From Streptomyces sp. NBC_00341 (GTDB lineage Bacteria > Actinomycetota > Actinomycetes > Streptomycetales > Streptomycetaceae): a stretch of 64,000 bases of DNA. The notes under the pieces were generated by a model that was given only the letters and a program-made list of their open reading frames with translations, ran no database searches and had not been told where the DNA came from. Below are positions 29,701 to 47,480 of the stretch, piece after piece. Each line of letters opens with the position of its first letter. Position 1 is the stretch's first letter. Both the position numbers and the translations under genes were made by a program. The stretch spans positions 8,711,323 to 8,775,322 of the forward strand of contig NZ_CP108002.1 in assembly GCF_041435055.1 (NCBI RefSeq). The letters are read 5' to 3'.

Positions 29701-32309
29701 CACCTCTCGGTCGTCCTCACAGAGACCGGCCAGGAGGAGGCGCCCGAGACGCTGCGAGCCGTCCTGTGCGGAGGCGAACCCCTGCCCATGTCCTTGGCCG
29801 AGCGCGCCGGACAGGCCTGGCGGGTCGAGGTGCACAACCTGTACGGCCCCACAGAGACCACCATCGACGCCACCGCCCACCAGCACCGGAGCGGGGAGCA
29901 GGCCACCACGGCGGGGGAGGCGGGCGTGCCGCTCGGGCGCCCCGTCGACAACACCCGCGCCTACGTCCTGGACGCCGGGCTCCGGCCCGTACCGCCGGGC
30001 GTCACCGGAGAGCTCCACATCGCCGGTGAAGGCCTCGCCCGCGGCTACCTGGGTCGCCCGGCCCTGACCGCCACCCGGTTCGTCGCCGATCCCTACGGCC
30101 CCGCCGGCAGCCGCATGTACCGCACGGGAGACCTCGTAAAACGGGACGCAAGCGGCCTGCTCACCTACGTCTCGCGCGCCGATCACCAGGTCAAGCTGCA
30201 CGGCTTCCGCATCGAGCTCGGCGAGATCGAGGCCGCGCTCACCGGGCTCGACGGCGTCGCCGCCGCCTGCGCCCTGGTCCGCGAGGACCGGCCGGGGGAG
30301 CGGCGCCTGGTCGCCTACACCGTTGCGGACCGGCGCGGTGACAGCGAGCCCCTCACGGACAGCGAACTGCGGACCCGGCTCGCCTCCGCCCTGCCGCCGT
30401 ACATGGTGCCCGCCGTCTTCGTCGCCCTCGACGCGCTGCCGCTCCTGCCGAACGGCAAGACCGACCGCAGGGCCCTGCCCGCCCCGGCGCGCCCCGCCGC
30501 CACCCGGCCGGGCGGGCAGCCGCGCACACCGCAGGAACGGGTCCTGTGCGACGTCTTCGCCTCCGTCCTGCGCACCCCGGCCGTCCGCACGGACGACGAC
30601 TTCTTCGCGCTCGGCGGCGACAGCATCCTCTCGATCCAGCTCGTCAGCCGGGTCCGGGAGGCGGGGTTCGGGGTCACACCCCGCGACGTCTTCGTCCACC
30701 GCACCCCCGAGGCCATCGCGGCCGCCGCCACCGCGCTCGACCAGGACACCGCCGCGCAGGCCGACCAGGGCACCGGCGAGATGCCGCCGACACCCATCGC
30801 CGCCTGGCTCCTGGAGCGGCCCGGCACCACGGACGGCTACAACCAGTCCGGAGTACTGAGCACGCCCGTGGGGGCCGAGGAGGACACGCTCGTCGCGGCC
30901 CTCCAACTCCTCATCGACCACCACGACATGCTCCGTCTGCGCATCACCCGCCCGGCCGGGGGCGAACCCGTCCTCGAAGCCCTGCCACCCGGCGCCGTCC
31001 CGGCCCGTCGCCGCTTCACCCGCGTCGACATCGCGGGTCTGGACGCGGCAGCCGCCCGCGCCGCCACCACAGAGGCCGGCGAACAGGTACGCAAGCGGCT
31101 GCGGCCCGCAGAAGGGAACGTGCTCGAAGCCGTCTGGTGCGACGCCGGACCGCACGCCCGTGGCCGGCTGCTGCTCGTCGTGCACCACCTCGCCGTCGAT
31201 GCCGTCTCCTGGCGCATCCTCGCCGCGGACCTGGCCCGCGCGTGGCAGACCCTCACCGAAGCCGACACCGTAGGAGAGAGCCCTGCCGCCGCCCTGCCCG
31301 CCGTCACCACGTCCTACCGAAGCTGGGCGCACCTCCTCGCGTCCCAGGCGCGGAGCACCGAACGGGAAGCCGAACTGCCCCTCTGGCAGGGCGTGCTGAG
31401 CACCCCGGACCCCCAACTGGGATACCGGCCGCTCGACCCACACCTGGACACCGCCGACGGCACCCGCACCCTCGTTACCCACCTGCCCGCCACCTGGACA
31501 CAGTCGCTGCTCACCACCGCCCCCGGCGCCTTCCACGCGGGTGTGGACGACATCCTGCTCACGGGCCTCGCCCTCGCCGTCCGCACCTGGCGGGCGGAAC
31601 GGGACGCGGGCCCCGGCGCGTCCCGGCCCGCCGGCACCGGCGTCCTCATCGACCTGGAGAGCCACGGCCGCGAGCAGATCGCCGACCACATCGACCTCTC
31701 CCGCACCGTCGGCTGGTTCACCAGCCTCTACCCCGTCCGGCTCGACCCCGGACCCGTAGACGCCCGCGGACCAGGAGGCTTCGACGCCGCACTGGTCGAA
31801 CGGGCGGTCAAACGCGTCAAGGAACAGCTGCGGGCCGTGCCCGACCACGGCGTCGGCCACGGAATGCTGCGCCACCTCAACCCGGCGACCCGCCCCCGGC
31901 TGACCACCGGGACAGAGCCCCAGATCGGCTTCAACTACCTCGGACGGTACGCCGCTTCACACGGCGCGCCGGACGGCGGAACGGGCGCCGACTGGGACGT
32001 ACTGCTCGACGGCGGCGGGCCGCGCGGCCAGGACCCGGACATGCCCGTGCACCACGTCCTCGACATCAACGCGCACACCGAGGACCTGCCGGAAGGGCCG
32101 CGACTGGTGACCCGCTGGACCTGGCCCAGCGACCTCCTCAAGGAGGAGGACGTGGGGGTGCTGACCGACGCGTTCACGCGGGCGCTGCGCGCCATCGCGG
32201 ACCACGCCGAACGGCCCGACGCGGGCGGCTACACGCCGTCCGACCTTCCCCTGGTATCGCTCAACCAGGCCCAGATCGACCGACTGCAGAACAAGTGGGG
32301 TGGACGCAA

Positions 32310-32313
<4 letters not shown>
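17779..32313 (+). CDS. Four-module NRPS (C-A-T)x4-E, peptide aldehyde assembly line part 1
   Basis: 4844 residues from ATG 17779 (GAAGGTG upstream). Approximate domain positions: C1 15-460 (HHIAVDG near 149), A1 498-985, T1 Ser 1038; C2 1083-1560, A2 1600-2097, T2 Ser 2152; C3 2208-2650, A3 2668-3160, T3 Ser 3213; C4 3266-3710, A4 3735-4225, T4 GGDSI Ser 4282; E 4340-4800 ([10 protein letters not shown] near 4468). The final residues ([12 protein letters not shown]...) look like a COM donor helix. C1 is an acyl-accepting starter-type domain; C2-C4 have the LCL signature [11 protein letters not shown]. My Stachelhaus readings are A1 DAFFAGVTFK, A2 DAWQLGLIDK, A3 DAFFCGVTFK, A4 DAWQLGLIDK. These suggest Ile/Val, Gln, Ile/Val, Gln, the last epimerised to D. 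C2 carries a Pro/Gly-rich insertion (residues about 1490-1533). It overlaps the next synthetase by GTGA. Confidence 0.95.
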
Positions 32314-39878
<7,565 letters not shown>

Positions 39879-39888
39879 CGGGCGGTGG

Positions 39889-39922
39889 GACGCCGCCTCG
39901 ATGCCCGGGCCGAGGCGGCGTC
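39889..39922 (+). terminator. Terminator of the NRPS operon
   Basis: A perfect 12-bp stem, GACGCCGCCTCG (39889-39900) with CGAGGCGGCGTC (39911-39922) and a 10-base loop, begins 11 bases after the NRPS stop. It separates the synthetases from the glutamate-synthase-like gene. Confidence 0.8.
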
Positions 39923-40032
39923 ACCGTGCCGGAGAAAGCCGGCAGGGGCGGGGCAGACCGTCCGGCGATCTTTTGGACTCTCTTGGGGGAGCCCGGTGGC
40001 GTGAGCTGCCTGGACCGGGCAACCCGACTGTA

Positions 40033-41616
40033 GTGATACGAATCGGTTCTGTTGGTCTGACACTGCTCGCGGCTCTGGGGGCGGGAAGCGCGGCGGTATG
40101 GATTTCACCGTGGTGGTGGACCGCCTCTGTACTGCTCGCTCTCCTGGGCCTGCTCGGGATGTGGGACCTCACCCAGCGCAGACATTCGGTGCTGCGCAAC
40201 TATCCCGTGATCGGTCACGCGCGTTTCCTCCTGGAGAAGATCCGCCCCGAACTCCAGCAGTATTTCGTGGAGCGGAACTACGACGGCCGCCCCTTCGACC
40301 GGGACGTGCGCAGCCTCGTGTACGAACGTGCGAAGGGCACGGACGCGGAGGAGCCGTTCGGTACGGAGCGGGACGTCTACCGGCCCGGCCACGAATTCCT
40401 CGTCCCGTCGATGGCGCCGTGTGAGGTTCCCGAGACACCACCGCGGGTCAGGATCGGCGGCCCCGACTGCACCCAGCCGTACGACATGGCACTGCTCAAC
40501 GTCTCCGCCATGAGCTTCGGCTCACTCTCCGCAAACGCGGTCCTGGCACTCAATACCGGTGCGGCACGCGGCAATTTCGCCCACGACACGGGCGAGGGCG
40601 GCATGTCGGACTATCACCTGCGGCCCGGGGGAGACCTCGTCTGGGAGATCGGCACCGGCTACTTCGGGTGCAGGACCGAGGACGGCGGCTTCGACGCCGG
40701 GAAGTTCGCCGAAAAGGCAGCGCACGACCATGTGAAGTGCGTGTCGCTCAAGTTGTCCCAGGGCGCCAAGCCAGGCATCGGCGGTGTGCTGCCGGGGGCG
40801 AAGGTCAACGCGGAGATCGCCCGGGTACGAGGTGTGCCCCAGGGCAGAACGGTGACCTCGCCCCCGTACCACCGGGTGTTCTCCACACCGCGTGAACTGG
40901 TCCGCTTCGTGGCACGGATGCGGGAACTGGCGGGCGGCAAACCTGCGGGATTCAAGCTCTGCCCCGGCTCGCGGCGGCAGTTCCTCGCCGTGTGCAAGGC
41001 CATGGTGGAGGAGGGGACGACACCTGATTTCATCATCGTGGACGGGGCCGAGGGCGGCACCGGCGCGGCGCCGCTGGAGTTCGCCGACCACATCGGCACG
41101 CCCCTCACCGAGGGTCTGCTCACCGTGCACAACGCCCTGGTCGGCGCCGGACTGCGGGACCGGATCAGGATCGGCGCCAGCGGCAAGATCGCCACCGGGT
41201 CCGACCTGGTCAAGAGGCTCCTGCAAGGCGCCGACTACGCGAACTCGGCCCGCGCGATGATGTTCGCCGTGGGCTGCATACAGGCGCAGCGCTGCCACAC
41301 CAACACCTGTCCCACGGGTGTCACCACCCAGGACCCTCGGCGCGCCCGCGCCCTGAACGTCGCCGACAAGTCGGTGCGGGTCCAGAGGTTCCAGGAGGCG
41401 ACGGTCGCCGGCGCGCTCCAGATCATGGCCTCCATGGGCGTCACGGACCCGGACCACCTGCGTCCGCACATGCTGCAGCGACGCGTCGATCCCTACACGC
41501 TGCGTTCCTTCGACGAAATGTACGAATTGCTGGCGCCGGGAGAGCTTCTTGCCGCGCCCCCTTCGTCCTGGGCTGCCGACTGGAAAGCCGCAGACCCCGA
41601 CCACTTCACAGTCTGA
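40033..41616 (+). CDS. FMN-binding glutamate synthase-like protein with N-terminal membrane anchor
   Basis: 527 residues if GTG 40033 is the start; no strong Shine-Dalgarno marks it, and longer forms are open. An N-terminal hydrophobic hairpin (GLTLLAALGAGSAAVWI and WTASVLLALLGLLGMW) precedes the glutamate-synthase central/FMN domain. That domain shows MSFGSLSANAVLALN, GEGGMSDYHL, KPGIGGVLPG and DGAEGGTGAAP. The 3Fe-4S cysteines have the family spacing C-x5-C-x4-C (CIQAQRCHTNTC, about residue 414). It lacks the glutaminase domain of GltB, as usual for this stand-alone family, whose reaction is not settled. It sits 13 nt ahead of the ThDP enzyme gene, probably as one transcript. Whether it helps supply or process the Gln residues of the adjacent peptide is speculation. 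Confidence 0.85.
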   Translation: MIRIGSVGLTLLAALGAGSAAVWISPWWWTASVLLALLGLLGMWDLTQRRHSVLRNYPVIGHARFLLEKIRPELQQYFVERNYDGRPFDRDVRSLVYERAKGTDAEEPFGTERDVYRPGHEFLVPSMAPCEVPETPPRVRIGGPDCTQPYDMALLNVSAMSFGSLSANAVLALNTGAARGNFAHDTGEGGMSDYHLRPGGDLVWEIGTGYFGCRTEDGGFDAGKFAEKAAHDHVKCVSLKLSQGAKPGIGGVLPGAKVNAEIARVRGVPQGRTVTSPPYHRVFSTPRELVRFVARMRELAGGKPAGFKLCPGSRRQFLAVCKAMVEEGTTPDFIIVDGAEGGTGAAPLEFADHIGTPLTEGLLTVHNALVGAGLRDRIRIGASGKIATGSDLVKRLLQGADYANSARAMMFAVGCIQAQRCHTNTCPTGVTTQDPRRARALNVADKSVRVQRFQEATVAGALQIMASMGVTDPDHLRPHMLQRRVDPYTLRSFDEMYELLAPGELLAAPPSSWAADWKAADPDHFTV

Positions 41617-41629
41617 CCAGGAGGACCTT

Positions 41630-43378
41630 GTGCCCCGTACCGTTGCCCGCGTCATCGTCGACGCACTGAGTGAACTCGGCGTGAACCAGGTGTTCGGCGT
41701 CGTCGGAGACGCGCTCAATCCACTGACAGAAGCCATCCGGCTCACCGAGGACGTGGAGTGGGTGGGCTGCCGCCACGAGGAGGCCGCGGCGTTCGCCGCG
41801 AGTGCCCAGTCCCAGCTCTCCGGCCGCCTCGGCGTCTGTATGGGAACCGTCGGCCCGGGTTCGATCCACCTGCTCAACGGGCTCTACGACGCGGCCAAGA
41901 GCCGCACTCCCGTCCTGGCGATAGCAGGACAGGTGCCGCTGGCGGAGATCGGCAGTGAGTCCTTCCAGGAGGTCGACAACGATGCCCTCTTCAGCGATGT
42001 CGCGGTATTCCGTGCCACGGTCTCCTCCCCCGATCAGCTGCCGCAGCTGCTGGAGGCGGCCGTCCGCAACGCCGTGGGCCGCAAGGGCGTTGCCGTGCTC
42101 ACCGTGCCGGGTGACATCGGCGACCGGAAGCTGAGTACGGACCGCAAGGCCCGCTTCTCCCTGAGCGGGGCGGTGACGCGGCCCGAGGAGTCCGCCGTCC
42201 GGAACGCGGCCGGCCTCCTGGAGCGCGGCGGACGCGTGACCCTCCTCGTCGGCCAGGGCGCCCGCGCGGCCCGCGCGGACGTACTGGCGCTCGCCGACCG
42301 TCTGGCCGCTCCGATGGTGCTGACCCTGAAGGCGAAGGAGGGGTTCGAGGGCGAGGGCAACCCCTTCCAGGTCGGCCAGACCGGGCTGATCGGCAACCCG
42401 GCAGCGGCCTCCGCGATGCAGGAGGCCGACACGCTCCTCCTGCTGGGCACGGACTTCCCGTACCGCGAGTGGTATCCCGAGGGGCGCACGGTCATTCAGG
42501 TGGACACCGAACCCACCCACATCGGACGCCGGGTCCCGGTCCGGGCCGGCCTCGTCGGCGACGTGGCCGCCACGGTCCGCGATCTGCTCACGTGCCTGGG
42601 AGCCGGGGAAGGCCGCGACCGGGGGCACCTGGACAAGGCCCGGAAGGAGTTCGAGACCTGGCGTGACGGCCAGGCCCGGCTGGCCGATCCGAAACACGAC
42701 GAGCGAACGGCCGGGCGGCTCCGCGCGGTGTTCGACAACCCGGAACACGGCATCAGGCCGGAGGCACTCGCCGCGACGGTCGACCGGCTCGCCGCCGATG
42801 ACGCCGTCTTCACCTCCGACACCGGCATGGCCACGGTATGGCTCTCACGGTTTGTGGAGATGCGCGGTGAGCGGCGGCTGCTCGGCTCGTACAACCTCGG
42901 CTCCATGGCCAACGCCATGCCGCACGCACTCGGCGCCCAGTGCCTGGACCGGCAACGGCAGGTGGTCGCGTTCTGCGGCGACGGCGGCCTGAGCATGCTG
43001 CTCGGCGACCTCATGACACTCAAGACCGGCAAGCTCCCCGTCAAGCTGGTCGTCTTCGACAACCGGCGCCTCGGCATGGTCAAGCTGGAGCAGGAACAGG
43101 CGGGACTGCCCGAGTTCGGCACCGAGCTGGACAACCCCGACTTCGCCGCCGTGGCCACGGCCATGGGCATCACCGGCATCCGGGTGACGGACCCCCACGA
43201 GCTGGAGGAGTCGGTACGACGAGCCCTCGACACACCGGGGCCCGTTCTCCTCGACGTACTCACCAACCCCGACGAGATCGCCGTACCGGCCAAACCAACG
43301 GTGGGGCAGGGCTGGGGGTACGCCGTCGCCAAGGTGAAGGAGATCGCTCGCGGCCAGGGGGAGTCCGACCGGAGCTGA
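41630..43378 (+). CDS. ThDP-dependent pyruvate dehydrogenase (quinone)/pyruvate oxidase-like enzyme
   Basis: 582 residues from GTG 41630 with AGGAGGA five bases upstream. It has the three-domain acetohydroxyacid-synthase-like architecture. The N-terminal PYR domain shows HEEAAAFAASAQSQLSG with the catalytic Glu, and GTVGPGSIHLLNGL. The middle FAD-type domain follows, and the C-terminal PP domain has the ThDP signature GDGGLSMLLGDLMTL...FDN near residue 449. GSESFQEVD and DVAVFRATV match PoxB-type pyruvate:quinone oxidoreductases, which convert pyruvate to acetate and CO2 at the membrane. The terminal segment (KPTVGQGWGYAVAKVKEI) resembles the membrane-association tail of PoxB. It is the second gene of a pair with the glutamate-synthase-like gene. 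No link to peptide synthesis is evident. Confidence 0.85.
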   Translation: MPRTVARVIVDALSELGVNQVFGVVGDALNPLTEAIRLTEDVEWVGCRHEEAAAFAASAQSQLSGRLGVCMGTVGPGSIHLLNGLYDAAKSRTPVLAIAGQVPLAEIGSESFQEVDNDALFSDVAVFRATVSSPDQLPQLLEAAVRNAVGRKGVAVLTVPGDIGDRKLSTDRKARFSLSGAVTRPEESAVRNAAGLLERGGRVTLLVGQGARAARADVLALADRLAAPMVLTLKAKEGFEGEGNPFQVGQTGLIGNPAAASAMQEADTLLLLGTDFPYREWYPEGRTVIQVDTEPTHIGRRVPVRAGLVGDVAATVRDLLTCLGAGEGRDRGHLDKARKEFETWRDGQARLADPKHDERTAGRLRAVFDNPEHGIRPEALAATVDRLAADDAVFTSDTGMATVWLSRFVEMRGERRLLGSYNLGSMANAMPHALGAQCLDRQRQVVAFCGDGGLSMLLGDLMTLKTGKLPVKLVVFDNRRLGMVKLEQEQAGLPEFGTELDNPDFAAVATAMGITGIRVTDPHELEESVRRALDTPGPVLLDVLTNPDEIAVPAKPTVGQGWGYAVAKVKEIARGQGESDRS

Positions 43379-43498
43379 GAGGCCGTGGCGGACGCGATGC
43401 CTGCCTCCACAACAGGCGTCGGGCCGTGACTCCCGCGCAGCCCATGGTCTCCACGTACGTCACGCTCGCGAGCGCTGCCGGTGAGTCGCGGTACCAGC

Positions 43499-43882
43499 TC
43501 ACCAGCCCATGTAGAAGCCCGCGTCCCCCTCGTTCGGCTGCAGCGGTGCGAACTGAAGCAGTTCGTTGTCTCGGATCATCCACATACGGAAGAAACCCTC
43601 CTCCTGATCCATCACCAGAAGTTGCACCAGGTTCGGTTCGCGCCACGGCGTCTCAAACACTCGCTCCTTGAAGGCGTCGAGGTCGGCATGGTTGAGGGCA
43701 CCCGCCCACACTTCGCACTCGGGATGCTTCCAGCCACCCCATTGGTTCGTCTCAGGGCCGGTGAGCAGCTTCAAGAAGCCGACCCCATAAGCCTGCGGTT
43801 GGGCACGACGAGGGGCGTCTGTCCGCAACCACTCGCTCAACGCCTCCACACTCGCCCCGTCGGACATGTCAACCGACATCAT
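43499..43882 (-). CDS. Hypothetical protein (127 aa)
   Basis: 127 residues from ATG 43882; other ATGs at 43879 and 43867 are possible, and the ribosome site (GGTGG) is weak. The protein is soluble, acidic and rich in aromatic residues: YGVGFLKLLTGPETNQWGGWKHPECEVWAG, then HADLDAFKERVFETPWREPNLVQLLVMDQE and FFRMWMIRDNELLQF. No membrane segment, signal or metal-binding pattern was seen. The even density of W/F/Y in short beta-strand-like blocks suggests a compact fold of the sort seen in immunity or SMI1-like proteins, but I do not recognise the family. It is convergent with the PoxB-like gene and stands alone. Confidence 0.6.
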   Translation of the reverse strand: MMSVDMSDGASVEALSEWLRTDAPRRAQPQAYGVGFLKLLTGPETNQWGGWKHPECEVWAGALNHADLDAFKERVFETPWREPNLVQLLVMDQEEGFFRMWMIRDNELLQFAPLQPNEGDAGFYMGW

Positions 43883-44113
43883 CACGTTCGCCACCCAGCT
43901 CATACAGATCGTTGTACTGCAGCAGGCAGCACCTACGCCTGACTTTTTCTCGCTGGCTGTCAGGGAGTTGGCTGCCGCCGGAGTCGCAGTGAGCGGTGCC
44001 CCGAACGCAGACGAACACGGCCCCTCGTGGATCATGAAGGTGTCTACGCCTCAAGATCCGCCAGGGTGCCGTGTTCGTTCCGCCGTCAGCCCCGTGCCAC
44101 AACCGCCGTTCGG

Positions 44114-45376
44114 CTACACCGTGGTGGGGGTGGGCCGGGTCTCGGTCAGCGGAAGCTCACCCTTGAGCATGCGCCCGCCGTCGCCGGTCAGCCGCAGGTA
44201 GTAGTCCGAGGAGCAGGTGGTGCCGTCCTCGTCCAGCGCCTTGACCCCGGAGCCGGACGGCACGTCGGCGGCGGTCGCCGCCGTCTTCGCGACCTGGTTG
44301 CCCTCGTTGTACTCGTCGAACATCGAGATGTAGATGCCCTGCGCGCCCACCCGCTTCATGTTGTAGAACTGCCGCCACATGAAGTCCCCGTGGGCCCGAT
44401 GCCCCTCCTGGAGGTCACCGGGCATCACACACGGCTGGTAGTCGATGCCGTGCGTTTCGCAGTCCGCCTGGTCGGGGGTGTTGATGTCGCGGTAGAACTG
44501 GTCGGACTGCTCGGCGCTGCCGATACGGCCCACCATCCACGGCGAGATCATGTGGAAGGCGCGGTAGACGTCCCCGAAGCCGGCCCGCGAGTCCTCGGTG
44601 CCGGTGCGCCAGTGAGTAGGCACCCCACCGATGACGTAACAGCCCTGGTCCTTGAACCAGTTGACGACATCGAGGCACGGGGCCGGGTCGAAGGGGCGGG
44701 CGTCGTCGCTGAACCCGAAGCCCCATACGCACACCACCGGCTTGCCGTTCTGCTGCGCGTAGGCACCGGAGGAGGTGTGCGCCTTCATCTTCTCGGTCCA
44801 GTCCTGCTTGATCTCGGACTGCATCGAGGTCCAGCCGGTGACGTCGTACATGATGTAGAACTTCCGGCCGTTCGCTTCCGCCGCCTGCCGCACCTTCTGC
44901 GCCATGCCGTCGCGCGTGGGGCCCTCCGGGCTGAAGGGGTTGAAGCGCTGGAGCGCGGCGGTGTCGATGTTGTTCTCCCGCATCCACCGGAAGTGGGTGT
45001 CCACGGACTGCTGGTCCCAGGACGAGAACAGAGCGGCCTCGCCGCCGCCGTTCAGGTCCGCCATCGCGGTGGGGTAGGTGTGCGTGTAGTCCGACACGTC
45101 GGGCCAGGACTTGGCGCTGCTCGCACCCTGCGCGGGCGCCTTGCTCATGTCGGGGCTCCAGTGCCACCAACCGTCGATCGGGGCGCTGTCGCCCTTGCAC
45201 GCGAACCAGCCCTGGTAGCCGACGGTTATCTTGCCGACCACATCACCCGCGGGGGAGCCGGCCGGGCCCGCGGCAGGCGCGGGGGACGCGCCGGCCTGCG
45301 TCGCCGCGACACCACCTGCCGCCGCGGCCGCCACGGCGGCGCCGGACAGGACGAAGGAACGTCGGGAGATACTCAT
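44114..45376 (-). CDS. Secreted GH99/GH71-like glycoside hydrolase
   Basis: 420 residues from ATG 45376; I chose this start because it begins a Tat signal (MSISRRSFVLSG followed by an Ala/Gly-rich hydrophobic run, residues 1-40). After a Pro/Ala/Gly linker the mature protein starts VGKITVGYQGWFACKGD, a hallmark of the GH99-like 'xylosidase/arabinosidase' group of actinobacteria. WHWSPDMSK, WDQQSVDTHFRWMRENNIDTAALQRF and IYISMFDEYNEGNQV are further conserved blocks, with acidic candidates in the last. GH99 enzymes are endo-alpha-1,2-mannosidases/mannanases, while the related actinobacterial group is poorly characterised. It lies next to the GH39/ABC sugar locus but on the opposite strand. Substrate unassigned. 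Confidence 0.75.
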   Translation of the reverse strand: MSISRRSFVLSGAAVAAAAAGGVAATQAGASPAPAAGPAGSPAGDVVGKITVGYQGWFACKGDSAPIDGWWHWSPDMSKAPAQGASSAKSWPDVSDYTHTYPTAMADLNGGGEAALFSSWDQQSVDTHFRWMRENNIDTAALQRFNPFSPEGPTRDGMAQKVRQAAEANGRKFYIMYDVTGWTSMQSEIKQDWTEKMKAHTSSGAYAQQNGKPVVCVWGFGFSDDARPFDPAPCLDVVNWFKDQGCYVIGGVPTHWRTGTEDSRAGFGDVYRAFHMISPWMVGRIGSAEQSDQFYRDINTPDQADCETHGIDYQPCVMPGDLQEGHRAHGDFMWRQFYNMKRVGAQGIYISMFDEYNEGNQVAKTAATAADVPSGSGVKALDEDGTTCSSDYYLRLTGDGGRMLKGELPLTETRPTPTTV

Positions 45377-45710
45377 GGGGGATGCCCTCTCGGTCTGCCT
45401 CATCGGCGCGGCCGTCCCCAGGGGCGCGGCCACGCACGGATTCCGCGCCTGCTGGAGTGGGGAGAGGTAAGGCGGCGGCAGTCCGCCCCTCCGTCACCAG
45501 GCGCCCTCGGCAACCTAGCCGGGTCGACGGGTGCACGACAAGGCCCCGGCGCCAGAACAACAGGAGCGCGCCGTAGCCCCAGGCCGTGCCATGACACTTC
45601 CCCTGAGACCGGCCCCGCCCGATGAGATCCCGATGAGATCGGGCCCACTGGCCTTATGTCTATCATTTTGATTTAATGAAGAACCCGCACGCCAGGACGG
45701 AAGGACCATC
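45377..45710. promoter_or_regulatory. Divergent regulatory region of the GH99-like and GH39 genes
   Basis: 334 bases without a gene. CGATGAGATC occurs twice in tandem (45620-45640) and the second copy closes a hairpin, CCCGAT-GAG-ATCGGG (45629-45643). Further right, TTATGTCTAT (45654-45663) runs into an AT-rich inverted repeat, TCATT-7-AATGA (about 45663-45679), about 35 bases before the GH39 start. TTAYGTCTAT recurs at 50295-50304 in front of the ABC importer, which suggests a shared regulator. Confidence 0.5.
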
Positions 45711-47297
45711 ATGCCGGGCGACATCTCCGTCAGCGCCCTCGCGCACGCCCCCGCGACGCCGCTGCCGCACTACTGGAGCCGCGTCGTCGGTGCAGGCCGG
45801 GCCAACGAGGGACTGCGGGCCGACTGGCAGCGCCAGCTCACCGAGGCGCACGCGGCCTGCGGGTTCGAGTACATCCGCTTCCACGGACTCTTCCACGACG
45901 ACATGTTCGTCTACACGGAGACCGAGGACGGCGAACCCGTCTACAACTTCCAGTACGTCGACGCGCTCTTCGACTTCCTGCTCGACCTCGGAATCCGCCC
46001 CTTCGTCGAGTTCGGCTTCAGCCCGCGCGCCCTGGCCCGTGAGACCAACACCGTCTTCTGGTGGGGCGCGCACGGCTCCCCGCCCACGGACCTCGGCAAG
46101 TGGGGCGCCCTCATCGCGCGCATCACCCGCCACTGGATCACCCGCTACGGCCTCGAAGAGGTCCGCTCCTGGTACTTCGAGGTGTGGAACGAGGCCAACC
46201 TCTGGGGCTTCTTCCACGGCACCCGCTCCGAGTACTTCGAGCTGTACGAGGTGACAGCGCGCGCGGTCAAGGACGTGGACGCCCAACTGCGCGTCGGCGG
46301 CCCCGCGACCTCCAACTTCGTGCCCGACGAGCGCTTCGGCGGCGAGTCCGAGGACGTCTCCCGGCGCATCGTGGCCGGCCGCGACGACATCGACGACCTC
46401 GACTGGCGCCCGGTGTGGATGCAGGCGTTCCTCGACTTCTGCGTCGAGCGCGAGCTGCCCGTCGACTTCGTCTCCACCCACCCGTACCCCACGGACTGGG
46501 CACTCGACGAACACGGCCAGGGCGAGAAGCTCACCCGCAGCAAGGACGCCACCCCGGCCGACCTCGCGCTGCTGCGCGAACTGATCGCCAAGAGCGCCTA
46601 CCCGGACGCCGAGATCCACCTCACCGAGTGGTCCTCGTCCTCCTCGCCGCGCGACCACACGCACGACACACTGCCCGCGGCCACCTATGTGACGCGCTCA
46701 CTGCTGCACTCCCTCGACACCGTGCACTCGCTGTCGTACTGGACCTTCACGGACGTGTTCGAGGAGGGCGGAGCCGGCGACGAGCTGTTCCACGGCGGCT
46801 TCGGCATGATCACGCTGCCCGGTATCCCCAAGCCCACCTTCCACGCCTACCGCATGCTGCACGCGCTCGGCGACGAGCTGATCGAACGCGGCGAGGACCA
46901 CGTCCTGACCCGGCACGCGGCCAGTGGCAGGCTCACCGCGCTCGTTCACCACTACCCGCGGGAGGAACCCAAGTCGGTGCCCGCCTCCTTCGACAGCCGC
47001 GAGGTTGCCGAGACCACCCAGGCCAAGGGCACCCCCCGCCGACTCGCCCTCGAACTGGGCGGACTGCCCGCGGGCACCCCCTTCCGGGTGGAGGTGCTGG
47101 ACGCCGAGCACGGCAACGCGATCGGCGCCTGGCACGCGCTCGGCTCCCCGGCAGCGCCCACCCGCGAACAGCTCGCCCACATCGACCGGCAGGCCCGCGC
47201 CACCGACGTGCGCACCGTCCTCGCCGGCCAGGACGGTGTCCTGCGCCTCGACACCGTCCTCACCCCCTGGTCGCTCGCCCTGGTCGAGCAGCTCTGA
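45711..47297 (+). CDS. GH39 beta-xylosidase
   Basis: 528 residues from ATG 45711 with GGAAGGA upstream. No signal peptide, so it should be cytoplasmic. GH39 signatures are clear: FEYIRFHGLFHDDMFVY, WYFEVWNEANLWGFF with the acid/base Glu near 161, and IHLTEWSSSSSPRDHTHDT with the nucleophile Glu near 306. The (beta/alpha)8 barrel is followed by a beta-sandwich ending VLTPWSLALVEQL, the usual length for the family. GH39 enzymes release xylose from xylo-oligosaccharides (a few are alpha-iduronidases). Followed by the ROK regulator and close to a sugar importer and a uronate-type dehydrogenase, it fits intracellular processing of imported glucuronoxylan-like oligosaccharides. Confidence 0.9.
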   Translation: MPGDISVSALAHAPATPLPHYWSRVVGAGRANEGLRADWQRQLTEAHAACGFEYIRFHGLFHDDMFVYTETEDGEPVYNFQYVDALFDFLLDLGIRPFVEFGFSPRALARETNTVFWWGAHGSPPTDLGKWGALIARITRHWITRYGLEEVRSWYFEVWNEANLWGFFHGTRSEYFELYEVTARAVKDVDAQLRVGGPATSNFVPDERFGGESEDVSRRIVAGRDDIDDLDWRPVWMQAFLDFCVERELPVDFVSTHPYPTDWALDEHGQGEKLTRSKDATPADLALLRELIAKSAYPDAEIHLTEWSSSSSPRDHTHDTLPAATYVTRSLLHSLDTVHSLSYWTFTDVFEEGGAGDELFHGGFGMITLPGIPKPTFHAYRMLHALGDELIERGEDHVLTRHAASGRLTALVHHYPREEPKSVPASFDSREVAETTQAKGTPRRLALELGGLPAGTPFRVEVLDAEHGNAIGAWHALGSPAAPTREQLAHIDRQARATDVRTVLAGQDGVLRLDTVLTPWSLALVEQL

Positions 47298-47480
47298 GGG
47301 CGAGGACGCGAACGGGCGCGACCCCCGGCAGGGACGCGCCACCCCAGACGGGCGCAGGGGAGGCGGCACGCAACGGGACGGCGGCACCGGCCCGTGCCAC
47401 CTCCTCTGCGCCATCCACCGGCCGCCGCACGCGGCTGCGCCCCCGGGACCGACCCCGCCCCGGCGCGCGTACGGCGACGG

